From: Deltaproteobacteria bacterium
GTDB lineage: Bacteria > Desulfobacterota > Syntrophia > Syntrophales > Smithellaceae
DNA: 50,096 nucleotides
Direction: 5' to 3'
Assembly (NCBI GenBank): GCA_022703375.1
Contig: JAKLDS010000012.1
Location: 1 to 50,096, forward strand
The notes under the pieces are model-generated. The model searched no databases, was not told the origin of the DNA, and worked only from the letters and a program-made list of their open reading frames with translations. Shown piece by piece: positions 16,183-25,478 of the stretch. Both the position numbers and the translations under genes were made by a program. Numbering within the stretch: position 1 is the stretch's first letter; each line of letters begins with the position of its first letter.

Positions 16183-17568
16183 TTAATTGCCCGGGGAAAA
16201 TACCCACACTTTAATTCTGCTCTTCCAGTACCGGGGACTATTCATTCTTCTTTTTGCCTTTCTGGCGGCAGCCATCTGCGCGGAATCAAGTTTAACTTCT
16301 CCATAAATCTCCTGCTGGACAAGCTGGACAAGCAAATTTATTTCCGCCGCCAGAGCAGGAAATATCCCGGCCAGACGATTGCCGTATTCCAGCAGCGTGT
16401 CGGATTTCTTTACCGGAATTCCGCTTTTACCACCCCAGGCCGCCAGGCACGCATATATATCAGACGCAGTTTTGATTTTTCTCACCATCATATACAACCG
16501 GTGCATAATACGGTAAATCACATTCCTGATGCGGATTAACAATCGCCGGAAATTAAACGAATGTGATTTCTGCGGTTTGACAGCTTTGTTTCTGGCTAAC
16601 AGAAATTCCAGCAGATTACGGATTATAACCAACAGGACAACCACAATAACAAAAATAAACAGAGCAGAGCCGCCCCAGATAACAATGTCTGTCAGGATTG
16701 CCGGCCCTTCGCCTGCCGCCACGTTTAGAGAATTCAGGGAATCGGACGATGTTCCGGCAAACTCGGCGCTGCGCCGCGATGACGATAAGAGGTCAACGCT
16801 CCATCCGATGATGCGAAGCACCGACGGCCCGGCTTTCTTCACGCTGCCGGAAATCGCTTCCGCCGAGTCCATCATTTGGGAGTGCATCAAAAAGAAAATG
16901 CCGATGCCGGCAATCAACATTGCGACGGCAAAGCCGATGACCACGCTGATTTTCTGCAAGCCCGCGGCATAGCTTCTTTCCCTCCTGCCGGAATTTAAAA
17001 TCAGGCCTGTTGTCAATAAGCCGAAAAGAAATAACGGAATGTGGAAAAAAATCAGATTTTGTCCGGGCGCGGCAACGCCGAATTTCGCTTTCACCACCAG
17101 CAGCATGAAAACAGCGGCCAGCCCCAAATCGAAACGCAGATATACATTCTCCAGCGACAGCGGCCTTAAGATGAGAGCCCTGCTCCTCAACCAGCTGATT
17201 GCAGCAATGACCAGCAACACCAGCAGCATTAGCCAGCCCATTAACGCGCCTGAGTCATCGCCCAAACGGGGAATGCCTGAAATCAATGTCATGCCGTTAT
17301 AACGGAAGATAAATAATTCCGCTGCAATAAAAAAGACAGCTGCAAACACTATTAATTGCGTCAGGAGCATCAGAATTCTGACCCATTGCAGATTTATGAA
17401 GGCACGATGGATTAAAGCGCCGCTGAAATAAATAACGATAAGAAAACCAAGAGACGCCCGACAGCCAAAGATTGATTGCATCAAAAAACCGTTCCAGGCC
17501 TGCAACCAGCAGAGTTCCATTGCCGCGCCGGCGATAAAGATTAATTGCTTACCGTACCTGTTGACCAT
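16183..17568 (-). CDS. Multi-pass membrane protein with C-terminal DUF4129 domain
   Basis: About 461 aa. The first 230 residues have six or seven hydrophobic segments. A linker follows, then another membrane segment (GGSALFIFVIVVVLLVI). A cytosolic C-terminal domain (about 375-430, reading TLLEYGNRLAGIFPALAAEI...QEIYGEVKL) matches DUF4129. In the usual MoxR-DUF58-TgpA module the third protein carries a transglutaminase domain between the membrane part and DUF4129. No transglutaminase Cys-His-Asp region is seen here, so this is a reduced version. The ATG at 17568 begins 1 nt after the DUF58 stop, so translation is coupled; a TTG start at 17583 is possible but less likely. Role inferred: envelope component of the MoxR system. 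Confidence 0.75.
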   Translation of the reverse strand: MVNRYGKQLIFIAGAAMELCWLQAWNGFLMQSIFGCRASLGFLIVIYFSGALIHRAFINLQWVRILMLLTQLIVFAAVFFIAAELFIFRYNGMTLISGIPRLGDDSGALMGWLMLLVLLVIAAISWLRSRALILRPLSLENVYLRFDLGLAAVFMLLVVKAKFGVAAPGQNLIFFHIPLFLFGLLTTGLILNSGRRERSYAAGLQKISVVIGFAVAMLIAGIGIFFLMHSQMMDSAEAISGSVKKAGPSVLRIIGWSVDLLSSSRRSAEFAGTSSDSLNSLNVAAGEGPAILTDIVIWGGSALFIFVIVVVLLVIIRNLLEFLLARNKAVKPQKSHSFNFRRLLIRIRNVIYRIMHRLYMMVRKIKTASDIYACLAAWGGKSGIPVKKSDTLLEYGNRLAGIFPALAAEINLLVQLVQQEIYGEVKLDSAQMAAARKAKRRMNSPRYWKSRIKVWVFSPGN

Positions 17569-17569
17569 A

Positions 17570-18775
17570 TCAGCTTGCCTCAAATAAATCCGTCAGCAAC
17601 AAACTTCTCATCGGGACGCTTGCCTTTTTACCCGCCATCGTTTCCTGCTCCGCCTCCCGGAAAGCGAGATTCATGAGCGGCATTTTGGGCGGCAGAACAG
17701 ATAAAACCCCTTCAACCGGCCTGTAGGAAAAATAGACACAGCTGATTCCCGGCGGAAAATATTTTTTTTGCTGCAACAGATTTTCTATCGGGCCGGTTGA
17801 TTTTAAATCTATTTTTGCCAGTATCTCCAGCAGAGTCGGTATATGGTTTACGGAGCGGTTGGCCGAAAGAAACGCCGGCCCGGCTACTTTCATCGCACTA
17901 TTTGTCAAGAAACCAACAGCATAATGTCGGGTATCAAATTCGACGGCCAGCGAAGCCAGAATCTCAATGGTTCGCTCCCAGGCCTGTTCAGCTTCGTGTT
18001 CGATAAATCCTTCCGCCTCCAGAATGAACAGCAGTTTCTCCTGTTCCGTGGCTTCAAATATTTTCTCCTGAAGTTTATTATGTCTGGCGCTGGCTTTCCA
18101 GTGAATGTGCCGCGCCGAAGTGGAATGCAGGTAATCCCTGGTGCCGAGGATATAAACCGGATCGCATACCGGACTGCAAAAAGCCGGTTTCCCGAACATG
18201 ATACGGCTGATGACGGAAAACGGTTTGAGGGCAATCAGGCGCGGATATACCAGAATATCAACTTCCTGTTTTTCCCGGGTGAGCCTGGGGAAAAAGCCAA
18301 AAAAATCGCCGGTAATGAGGCGCGGCGAGCCGGTTTTGTAAAGACCTCTTTTTACCGGCCTTAATTCCTGATGAAAAAATATTTTCTGATGCCAGAGAAT
18401 ACCGCTGTCTTCCCTGATAGTCAATTCATGGTTTTCGGGCGATAAAAATTGATCAATCGCCAATCTGACTTTTACCAATACCGGCAGCAGTTTCCTGTTC
18501 TCAATGGCAACCTGAAAATCAATCTTTTCTCCGGGAAACACTTTTCGTTTGTCGATTGACACATTATAGTGCAACGATCGGGTGCTGAACGCACTCCATA
18601 CTCTCAAGCCAACCGCCAACAAAATAATCGTCAGCGAAAAAACACTCAGCTCACTTAATCCGTAAAGCAGCGAGAGAAAAAAAGCAATTGCCACGAAGAA
18701 CAGGGCAAACAGGGCAAAAAATACCCCATGGGAAAATATATCCTGATCCTGATGCGTGTTGGTTTTAATGCTCAT
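17570..18775 (-). CDS. DUF58 domain protein (MoxR-associated, vWA-like)
   Basis: 401 aa with two N-terminal membrane segments (about 18-58), then a beta-rich region and the DUF58 signature GTRDYLHSTSARHIHWKASA (211-230), where the conserved R-x-I-x-W-x-x-SAR pattern is clear. DUF58 proteins are partners of MoxR AAA+ chaperones in assembly or stress systems. The MIDAS residues of a complete von Willebrand A domain are not obvious. It overlaps the moxR stop by 11 nt and is followed 1 nt later by the DUF4129 gene, so the three form a tight translational unit. Confidence 0.85.
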   Translation of the reverse strand: MSIKTNTHQDQDIFSHGVFFALFALFFVAIAFFLSLLYGLSELSVFSLTIILLAVGLRVWSAFSTRSLHYNVSIDKRKVFPGEKIDFQVAIENRKLLPVLVKVRLAIDQFLSPENHELTIREDSGILWHQKIFFHQELRPVKRGLYKTGSPRLITGDFFGFFPRLTREKQEVDILVYPRLIALKPFSVISRIMFGKPAFCSPVCDPVYILGTRDYLHSTSARHIHWKASARHNKLQEKIFEATEQEKLLFILEAEGFIEHEAEQAWERTIEILASLAVEFDTRHYAVGFLTNSAMKVAGPAFLSANRSVNHIPTLLEILAKIDLKSTGPIENLLQQKKYFPPGISCVYFSYRPVEGVLSVLPPKMPLMNLAFREAEQETMAGKKASVPMRSLLLTDLFEAS

Positions 18776-19718
18776 GGTCCGGTAACGGAGTCGGAATGTT
18801 ATCCAGGATTTCTTTTAGGTGCCCGGTCGTTGTAGCGCCCTTCAGTTTTTCCCGGTCATTTAAAATCAAACGATGCGCCAGCACGGGTTCAGCAAGCAGC
18901 TTAATATCGTCGGGAATCACATATTCCCTGCCGCGAATAGCGCAAAGAGCCTGTGCCGCCCGCATCAGGCCAAGGGAACCGCGCGGGCTGGCGCCGAATT
19001 TAAAGTGTTCGCTGCTGCGGGTTGCCCAGACAATATCCGCAATATATTTTTTAATCGGCTGCGCTATCCTGATTTTTTTGCGATGCTCCTGCAGGGCGAC
19101 TATTGTCGCCGGTTGAATAACGGCTTCCAGAGAAAGGTAAGGATCGTCTTCCTGAAAACGCTGCATAATACTTATTTCTTCTTCCCGGTTCGGGTATCCC
19201 AGCTTTATTTTCAGCAGAAAACGATCGAGTTGCGCTTCCGGTAGGGGAAAAGTTCCTTCCATGTCAATCTGATTTTGAGTCGCAATGACGAAAAAAGGCT
19301 CGGGCAGTTTCTGAGTAATACCATCCACCGTAACCTGGTGTTCTTCCATGCTTTCCAGCAAGCTCGCCTGCGTTCTCGGTACGGTACGGTTTATTTCGTC
19401 TGCCAGCAGGATATTGGCCATTACCGGACCGGACTGAAAAGAGAATGTCCCCGTCTGCTGATTATAGACATTAAATCCCGTGATATCCGCCGGCAGCAGA
19501 TCCGGAGTAAATTGCACTCTTTTAAATATGCCGCCGATACTTTTTGCCAGAGATTTGGCAAGCAGCGTTTTCCCCACACCAGGAACATCTTCAATCAGAA
19601 CATGTCCTCCTCCGATCAAAGCTACCAGCATTTGTTCGACAACTTCCGTCTTTCCGATAATAACTTTGGCAATATTTTCAATCAAAGCATTGCAGTAATT
19701 TAAATCCGTTTTTTCCAT
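18765..19718 (-). CDS. MoxR-family AAA+ ATPase
   Basis: AAA+ chaperone-like ATPase of the MoxR class. Seen: 317 aa, Walker A GVGKT (47-51), Walker B ILLADEIN (103-110), sensor 1 ATQNQ, the arginine-finger region LDRFLLKIKLGYP, and sensor 2 SPRGSLGLMRAAQA. The proteins it acts on usually sit beside it, here DUF58 and the DUF4129 membrane protein. AGGAG stands 10 nt before the ATG. The gene lies 99 bp after gcvPA on the same strand, so the module has landed between the two halves of the glycine P-protein. Confidence 0.92.
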   Translation of the reverse strand: MEKTDLNYCNALIENIAKVIIGKTEVVEQMLVALIGGGHVLIEDVPGVGKTLLAKSLAKSIGGIFKRVQFTPDLLPADITGFNVYNQQTGTFSFQSGPVMANILLADEINRTVPRTQASLLESMEEHQVTVDGITQKLPEPFFVIATQNQIDMEGTFPLPEAQLDRFLLKIKLGYPNREEEISIMQRFQEDDPYLSLEAVIQPATIVALQEHRKKIRIAQPIKKYIADIVWATRSSEHFKFGASPRGSLGLMRAAQALCAIRGREYVIPDDIKLLAEPVLAHRLILNDREKLKGATTTGHLKEILDNIPTPLPDHEH

Positions 19719-19817
19719 TTCTTGTTTTTCTCCTGACTGTATTTGCTCCGGTGCAATCCGCCGACGGGCAGTGCTGCTTTAAACAGCCGGGTCGTCCGCT
19801 TTCGTCGCAGGCTTCTC

Positions 19818-21143
19818 TCAAGCAATAACGGAAATCACCCTGTCCATGTCTGCTTCGGTCAGCATTTCCGTGGCACAGAAAAGCAGTGTGTTTTTCAACT
19901 CCGGGTAATCTTTTTGCAATTCATAGGCGCCACCGATATTTTCTTTCTTCAGTTTTTCATTAACAAGGCGGGCGTCGGGACAGCTTACAACAAACTCATT
20001 ATAAATTGGTGCGGCAAATACTTCTTTCCAGCCGGATAATTGTAATAACTGCTTTTTCAAATATTGCGCCTTTTGCACATTTAACTCTGCGAGCTTGGAT
20101 AGATTTTTGCCGAGCGCCGCCAGATACACTCCGGCAGCCAGTGCGCAAAGCGCTTCGTTGGAACAGATGTTGGAAGTGGCTTTCTCGCGGCGGATATGCT
20201 GCTCGCGGGTTTGCAGAGTCAAAACAAAACCGCGTTTGCCCTTCTTATCCACAGTAGCGCCAACCAGCCGACCCGGTATACGGCGCAGAAATTTCTCCTG
20301 CGCGGCAAAAATCCCCAAATAGGGGCCGCCGTAGTTAAGCGGATTGCCAAAGCTCTGTCCTTCACCAACAATGAAATCCGCACCCAGCTCTCCCGCCGGT
20401 TTTAAAATGCCCAGCGCTGTGCCGTCGCTAAATCCGGCAACCAGAAACGCACCACTGGCGTGAACGGCATCGGCAATCGGAGCGATATCTTCAATCACAC
20501 CGAAAAAATTAGGGCTCTGCACTAAAACAGCCGCCACGTCATCGGCAAGCTCCTTCTGCAACGCAGTCAAATCAAGCTGGCCGGATTTGGCAAAAGGTAT
20601 TTCGACAACCTCGTAGCCGTTCGCCCAGGCATAAGTCCGGACGACTTGCCGGTATTCGGGATGGACGCTGCGGGCAAAAATAATTTTATTGCGGCTCAAT
20701 GTTTTGGCGGAAAGCACCGCCGCCTCCGCCATCGCCGATGCCCCGTCGTACATGGAAGCGTTGGCGATTGGCGCGCCGGTCAGCCGGGCAATCATTGTCT
20801 GGTATTCATAAATCGCCTGCAAAATGCCCTGGCTGATTTCCGCCTGATAGGGGGTGTAAGCGGTGTAAAATTCGGCACGCCCGGTGATGTGGCCGACAAC
20901 TGCGGGAATATAATGGTTGTAAGCACCCGCTCCCAGCAACGTTAAATCCGGCACTTTGTTCTTCTGCGCCAGCCTGCTCATCAGGGAGATTGTTTCCTGC
21001 TCGGATAAAGCAGCGGGCAGCTCCGGCAGTTTTTTTAAACGGTATTTCCCGGGGATATCGGCAAACAGTTCGGCAACCTCGGCAATGCCGACGGCTTTTT
21101 TCATTTGCGCAATGTCAGCTTCGGTGTGGGGTGTGTAATCCAT
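19818..21143 (-). CDS. gcvPA: Glycine dehydrogenase (decarboxylating) subunit 1, P-protein alpha
   Basis: Non-PLP half of the two-subunit P-protein, pairing with GcvPB to form the active site. Seen: 441 aa, family start DYTPHTEADIAQMKKAVG, and the conserved block GAGAYNHYIPAVVGHITGRAEFYTAYTPYQAEISQG in two parts (about 71-107). No PLP lysine motif is present, as expected for this subunit. The ATG shares one base with the gcvH stop codon (TGATG), so translation is coupled to gcvH. The two-subunit arrangement is common in anaerobes and Gram-positives. Confidence 0.95.
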   Translation of the reverse strand: MDYTPHTEADIAQMKKAVGIAEVAELFADIPGKYRLKKLPELPAALSEQETISLMSRLAQKNKVPDLTLLGAGAYNHYIPAVVGHITGRAEFYTAYTPYQAEISQGILQAIYEYQTMIARLTGAPIANASMYDGASAMAEAAVLSAKTLSRNKIIFARSVHPEYRQVVRTYAWANGYEVVEIPFAKSGQLDLTALQKELADDVAAVLVQSPNFFGVIEDIAPIADAVHASGAFLVAGFSDGTALGILKPAGELGADFIVGEGQSFGNPLNYGGPYLGIFAAQEKFLRRIPGRLVGATVDKKGKRGFVLTLQTREQHIRREKATSNICSNEALCALAAGVYLAALGKNLSKLAELNVQKAQYLKKQLLQLSGWKEVFAAPIYNEFVVSCPDARLVNEKLKKENIGGAYELQKDYPELKNTLLFCATEMLTEADMDRVISVIA

Positions 21144-21541
21144 CAGTGCTTTTCCTCTTTAATCAGCGATGTATAGGCTGCGGCATCCATCAGAGAACCA
21201 AGCTCCGCCGCATCAGACATTTTCATTTTCGCAATCCAGCCCTCGCCAAACGCATCGCGGTTGACCAGCGCCGGATCATCCTCGAGCGCGCCGTTGACGG
21301 CGATAACTTCTCCGCTCACCGGAGCAAAAACATCCGATACGGATTTAACGGATTCCACGACGGCCAGAGGCGCACCTTTGGCTACTTTTTTGCCAATGGC
21401 GGGAAGCTCGACAAAGACGATGTCTGTCAACATTTCCTGGGCGTAGTCTGTAATGCCGACAGTTGCAGTGCCGTCACTGTTGTCTTTCGCCCATTCATGA
21501 TCCTTGGAATATTTTTTATCAGCGGGATTAGGTTTCGCCAT
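21143..21541 (-). CDS. gcvH: Glycine cleavage system H protein
   Basis: Lipoyl carrier that shuttles the aminomethyl group between P, T and L proteins. Seen: 132 aa, lipoyl-accepting Lys66 in the motif VVESVKSVSDVFAP, and the N-terminal YSKDHEWAKD. Ribosome-binding site GGAGG lies 9 nt before the ATG. It is positioned between gcvT and gcvPA. LipA, needed to make its cofactor, is at the other end of the cluster. No L protein (dihydrolipoamide dehydrogenase) is in the window. Confidence 0.95.
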   Translation of the reverse strand: MAKPNPADKKYSKDHEWAKDNSDGTATVGITDYAQEMLTDIVFVELPAIGKKVAKGAPLAVVESVKSVSDVFAPVSGEVIAVNGALEDDPALVNRDAFGEGWIAKMKMSDAAELGSLMDAAAYTSLIKEEKH

Positions 21542-21561
21542 AATTTCTGCCTCCGAATTTT

Positions 21562-22653
21562 TTATTTCTGTCTTTTATAAAAGGGGATTTTAACGATTTT
21601 TGCCGGGCACATCGTATCGCGAACGGCAATGGAAATTTCCGCATCCGTTATTGCCGCCGCAGTTTCAATAAAAGCCAGACCGATTGCCTTGTTTAAAGTG
21701 GGGGAAAAAGTGCCGGAAGTGACAACGCCGATTTCCCTGGCGCCCTGATAAACTTTATATTCATGGCGGGCAATACCGCGGCCGGTCATTATGAAACCAA
21801 CCAGCTTTTTTCCCGGGCCGGATTTTTGCAACTCCTGCAGCGCCGGCCGGCCGACAAACTCCTTATCCATATCCACCAGCCACCCGTAGGGAATCTCGAG
21901 CGGGGTAACAGTCTCATTCATATCCTGATGATTCAGCATCATGCCGGCTTCCAGCCGCAACGTATCGCGCGCGCCGAGCCCCACCGGCTTGATGCCCAAA
22001 TCCTTCCCGGCAGCAAGCAGTTTATCCCAGATATCGCCGATGATATCGGCAGAGGCATAGATTTCAAAACCATCTTCCCCGGTGTAACCACTGCGGGAAA
22101 TAATTCCCGGCTCGCCCATCACTTTCAACTCGGCAAAATGATAATAGCGCAATTGCGATAAATCAAAATAAGTGAGCGTTCGCAGTATTTCTTCAGCAAG
22201 CGGCCCCTGCAAGTCAAGTTTCCCCGTCTGCTCGCTGATATCGGTCAGAGTGCAATCAAGGGCTTGTTCCTCACGAAGCTCCTTGAGCCAGAAAAAGTCG
22301 CGCTCTCTGGTGCCCGCGTTGGTCACCAGCATGTAGTGTTCCTGCGCAATTTTATAAACAGTCAGATCGTCAATTATGCCGCCCTCACGGGTCAGCAGAG
22401 CTGCAAGCTTGATTTGTCCGATGGACTGATTTTGCAGATTGCGGGTCAAAGAATACTGCAAAAGGTCCAGGGCCTGTTTGCCTCTAACTTCAATTTCACC
22501 CATGTGACAGATATCAAAAAGGCCGGCGGCGTTTCTTGTCGTTTTATGCTCATCAATGACATTGGTGTACTGCACCGGCATCGCCCAACCGCCGAAATCA
22601 ATGATTTTAGCGTGCAGAGCTTCATGTTTTTCATATAAAGGGGTTTTTTTCAT
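21562..22653 (-). CDS. gcvT: Glycine cleavage system T protein (aminomethyltransferase)
   Basis: Transfers the one-carbon unit from aminomethyl-lipoyl-GcvH to tetrahydrofolate, releasing ammonia. Seen: 363 aa, N-terminal TPLYEKHEALHAKIIDFGGW, the catalytic aspartate region GGIIDDLTVY (Asp96 by motif) and SRSGYTGEDGFEIY in the middle. It starts 2 nt after the zinc-ribbon gene stop (TGATAATG), so the two are coupled. No glycine riboswitch was seen upstream of the unit. Confidence 0.95.
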   Translation of the reverse strand: MKKTPLYEKHEALHAKIIDFGGWAMPVQYTNVIDEHKTTRNAAGLFDICHMGEIEVRGKQALDLLQYSLTRNLQNQSIGQIKLAALLTREGGIIDDLTVYKIAQEHYMLVTNAGTRERDFFWLKELREEQALDCTLTDISEQTGKLDLQGPLAEEILRTLTYFDLSQLRYYHFAELKVMGEPGIISRSGYTGEDGFEIYASADIIGDIWDKLLAAGKDLGIKPVGLGARDTLRLEAGMMLNHQDMNETVTPLEIPYGWLVDMDKEFVGRPALQELQKSGPGKKLVGFIMTGRGIARHEYKVYQGAREIGVVTSGTFSPTLNKAIGLAFIETAAAITDAEISIAVRDTMCPAKIVKIPFYKRQK

Positions 22654-22655
22654 TA

Positions 22656-22988
22656 TCAGCCGACTCCATACTTAAAAACCAGTGACAATACAATCAGCAA
22701 CAAACAAGCTGCCACGAAGATGTAACTCTTTTTAACCGCTTTTGCTCCCAGAATTACACGGCCGCAATGGCGGCATACCGTAAAACGGGCGGCGATTTCT
22801 TCCTGACAAAAAGGACACTGCATTTTTTTTGCCGTCACAGCTTCTTGCAGTTTCGTGACATTCTTTTTCAGCTCATTATGGATGTCATATTGCCACTCGC
22901 AGTCGGGATTGGAACATTTGCCTTCTGCCGGCATGTCATCGGTCCAGAAAAAACATTTGCCGCAAACGGGACAATTAATTTTCAGCAT
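22656..22988 (-). CDS. Zinc-ribbon membrane-anchored protein of unknown function
   Basis: 110 aa with two Cys4-type zinc ribbons: CPVCGKCFFW...CSNPDCEW near the N-terminus and CPFCQEEI...CRHCGRVI in the middle. A single C-terminal membrane helix follows (about 88-106, YIFVAACLLLIVLSLVF), so the ribbons probably face the cytosol. It is the first gene of the gcvT-gcvH-gcvPA unit, 2 nt before gcvT, with AGGAG before its ATG. A function in glycine metabolism is not implied by the fold. It may be a metal or redox sensor or simply an operon passenger. Confidence 0.75.
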   Translation of the reverse strand: MLKINCPVCGKCFFWTDDMPAEGKCSNPDCEWQYDIHNELKKNVTKLQEAVTAKKMQCPFCQEEIAARFTVCRHCGRVILGAKAVKKSYIFVAACLLLIVLSLVFKYGVG

Positions 22989-23186
22989 GATATTTCTCCT
23001 GCGGCGGCATGCAAAAAGCGGCGATTACCGTCGTGCCGAGAGAAGTACTACAATTGAAATGAGATTTCAAGAATTAATCAAAATACCGGGCATATTGAAA
23101 TCATGCTTATTTGATATCGGCAATATAAATATGCTGAACTACCGGATAATTAATCAGATAAAACACCGGCCTCTCCGGCGGGATTA

Positions 23187-23747
23187 TCAGTCTTGAAAAA
23201 TTTTGCTGAAGAAAAGCTCTTTGTTTTTCGGATAATATATGTTTCCCTCATAATCAACGATTAATTTGCCGTCGAGATGATCTATTTCGTGCTGAATAAC
23301 GCGGGCAACATAATCCAGATATCTTTTGGATATTTTTTCCCCTTTGCTATTGAGAGCGCGTATCTTGATTTCAGGAAAACGGCTGACTTCAACCTGAATA
23401 TCCGGGCAGGAAAGGCATCCTTCGGCCATGGCTATTTTTTCACCGCGCGCCTGCGTAATGCGCGGATTAATCAGAATTTCATAATCATCGGTATTTTTTA
23501 TTTTTTCTTTTTCACCGAAACCCCTGGTCCGGAAAGCGATGATTCTTTTATTGATGCCGATTTGCGGCGCGGCCAGTCCGGAGGCGTCGTCTCTTGCCAG
23601 AAAGCTGTCCTTCAGGGCTTCAACGGCCAGCAACGCTTCCTTGTCCAGGGGAACAGGCAATTCCTTGGATTTCTTCCGTAAAACGGCCACTTCCCCCTCA
23701 TTAATTCCCGTTTCGGACCATAGAGTTAAAACTTTTTTTTGAGACAT
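23187..23747 (-). CDS. def: Peptide deformylase
   Basis: Metal-dependent hydrolase removing formyl groups from nascent proteins. All three motifs are present in the 186-aa reading: GLAAPQIG (57-64), EGCLS with metal ligand Cys111, and QHEIDHLDG with metal ligands His153 and His157. The ATG at 23747 (MSQKKVLTLW) gives the usual length; an upstream reading to 23939 adds a sequence unlike any deformylase. The ribosome-binding site is weak. No methionyl-tRNA formyltransferase (fmt) neighbour is seen. It lies 198 bp before the zinc-ribbon gene on the same strand. Confidence 0.92.
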   Translation of the reverse strand: MSQKKVLTLWSETGINEGEVAVLRKKSKELPVPLDKEALLAVEALKDSFLARDDASGLAAPQIGINKRIIAFRTRGFGEKEKIKNTDDYEILINPRITQARGEKIAMAEGCLSCPDIQVEVSRFPEIKIRALNSKGEKISKRYLDYVARVIQHEIDHLDGKLIVDYEGNIYYPKNKELFFSKIFQD

Positions 23748-23917
23748 AATCAAGATACCGCCATTCAGTTCATTGTGTAAAACATAACATCGTTCATTGA
23801 CAATTTCAAGCATAATGCCTTTTTTCGTCCGAAGGATGGAACGGCCAATCGGCCAACTGAGACGGCTGGAATTGCCGCTTGCAATTACCGGACATAGTTT
23901 GCTAAGAAAATACAAAC

Positions 23918-24186
23918 TATTACTCCGGCAATTGAACATTCAGATTAATGAATGCAATGAGTAAATTAATTTGCCCCAAAATTGCTTTGAGCAGCCAATC
24001 AGGGAATATTTTGGCAAACAAAACAAGGCGAAGCGGAAGATAAGCGATTCCAACTGTCTGAGCCGAAGGCGAGTTTTGGAATCGCCTGGAGCAAGCCTTA
24101 GATTTGTTCCTAAATATTTCCGGCGGCAAAAGGAAATTGGGGGGCAAAACATTGACAATTTTAGCCGTTTAATTGCCGGAGTAATA
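23918..24186. repeat. Dispersed palindromic element C (MITE-like, 269 bp)
   Basis: Perfect 16-bp terminal inverted repeats TATTACTCCGGCAATT (23918-23933) and AATTGCCGGAGTAATA (24171-24186). The arms stay related inwards (for example TTTGCCCC / GGGGCAAA and GGGAATATTT / AAATATTTCC) to a central hairpin GCGATTCCA / TGGAATCGC, so the whole element can fold. There is no coding capacity. Its right end stops 7 bp before the TTG start of the HemW-like gene and could supply its promoter. Confidence 0.75.
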
Positions 24187-24193
24187 TTAAGGA

Positions 24194-25459
24194 TTGATTT
24201 TGCTTAATAAAATAGTAACAAACTTCGCGAAAAAAGAATTTGCCCGGGCCCTGCAGTTTACGGAAGGCGAGCATCCCGAACTACCGCCTTGCAGTGACGG
24301 GAAACAGCGCCTCCTCTATATTCATATACCTTTTTGCGAGGAGCTCTGTCCTTACTGTTCCTTCCACCGCGTGGCCTTTACCGAAGCTGCCGGCCGCAGC
24401 TATTTCCCGGCTCTGGCCAGAGAGATTAAATTATACAAACAAAAAGGTTACAGCTTTAACGGCCTTTATGTCGGCGGCGGCACGCCGACTGTTTTAATTG
24501 ACGAACTGGCGGAAATTATAAAAAAGGCGCGGGAGAGTTTCTCCCTTAAAGAAGTATCGGTGGAGACAAATCCCAATCATTTGACTTCCCAAAATATCAA
24601 AATTTTACAACAGGCAGGTGTCAACAGGCTTTCTGTCGGCGTGCAGACATTTAACGACGAATTGTTGCAGAAAATCGGCCGTTACGAAAAATATGGTTCC
24701 GGCGCGGCGATTGCGGAAAAGCTCCGGGAAACGATGGGTTCCTTTGCTACGCTCAATGCCGATATGATTTTTAATTTTCCGGGGCAGACGGAGCAGTTAC
24801 TGAATGATGATTTGAATATTCTGCTTAATCTGAACATGGAACAAATCACCTTTTATCCGCTGATGGTTTCCGATTTTGCCCGGAAGCTGATGCGGGAAAC
24901 CATGGGAGAGGTGAATCTCCGTCAGGAAAAGAAATTATACCGGCTGATTGTCCGGCGGCTGGAAAATGGCTACAAATCTGCATCCGCCTGGTGCTTCTCA
25001 CGGAAAACGGACGAGAAACCAATGATTGATGAATATGTCGTTGACTATGATGAGTACGCAGGGCTGGGCAGCGGCGCCATCGGTTATATTAATGGTGTCT
25101 GCTATGCTAATACTTTCGACATTGCCGGATATGTCAGCACTTTGCAGCAGGATAAGCTGCCGCTGCAGGCTTCCCGCCGTTTCAATTTGCAAGACCAAAA
25201 GCGATATGATTTCCTGATGAAATTATTCAGCACCAGGATGAATGTGGAAACACTGGAAGCAAAATACGGCGGAAAATTTTTAAAATCGCTGGGAAAAGAG
25301 ATGCTGGCTTTTGAACTGGCGGGAGCCTTGCGTTATTTTCCGCCCAATTTATATTTAACTCTCCGCGGACGTTATCTATGGGTAATAATTATGCGGGAAT
25401 TCTTCATTGCCGTGAATAATTTCCGTGATTACTGCCGGAGCCGCGCCGGCATTTTCTAA
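24194..25459 (+). CDS. HemW/HemN-like radical SAM protein (coproporphyrinogen III oxidase family)
   Basis: Seen: radical SAM cluster Cys48-x3-Cys52-x2-Cys55 in IHIPFCEELCPYCSF, the SAM motif GGGTP, VETNPNHLT and LSVGVQTFNDELL. This set is shared by HemN, HemW (heme chaperone) and HutW/ChuW-type heme-utilisation enzymes. Position and length (421 aa) do not separate them, so no symbol is given. The first in-frame start is TTG at 24194 (AAGG just upstream); a second TTG is at 24200. No ATG lies near the expected N-terminus. It is followed 19 nt later by selA, so the pair is probably co-transcribed. Confidence 0.8.
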   Translation: MILLNKIVTNFAKKEFARALQFTEGEHPELPPCSDGKQRLLYIHIPFCEELCPYCSFHRVAFTEAAGRSYFPALAREIKLYKQKGYSFNGLYVGGGTPTVLIDELAEIIKKARESFSLKEVSVETNPNHLTSQNIKILQQAGVNRLSVGVQTFNDELLQKIGRYEKYGSGAAIAEKLRETMGSFATLNADMIFNFPGQTEQLLNDDLNILLNLNMEQITFYPLMVSDFARKLMRETMGEVNLRQEKKLYRLIVRRLENGYKSASAWCFSRKTDEKPMIDEYVVDYDEYAGLGSGAIGYINGVCYANTFDIAGYVSTLQQDKLPLQASRRFNLQDQKRYDFLMKLFSTRMNVETLEAKYGGKFLKSLGKEMLAFELAGALRYFPPNLYLTLRGRYLWVIIMREFFIAVNNFRDYCRSRAGIF

Positions 25460-25478
25460 ATATACGGAAAGGTCTTTT

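Noticed and set aside
22989-23186. Glycine riboswitch upstream of the gcv operon
   Set aside because: I could not find the paired aptamer consensus or a downstream switch hairpin in the 198-bp leader; only short unrelated dyads are present.
24171-24190. ATG start for the HemW-like gene
   Set aside because: No in-frame ATG lies near the expected N-terminus; TTG at 24194 or 24200 is the only reading that keeps the domain.
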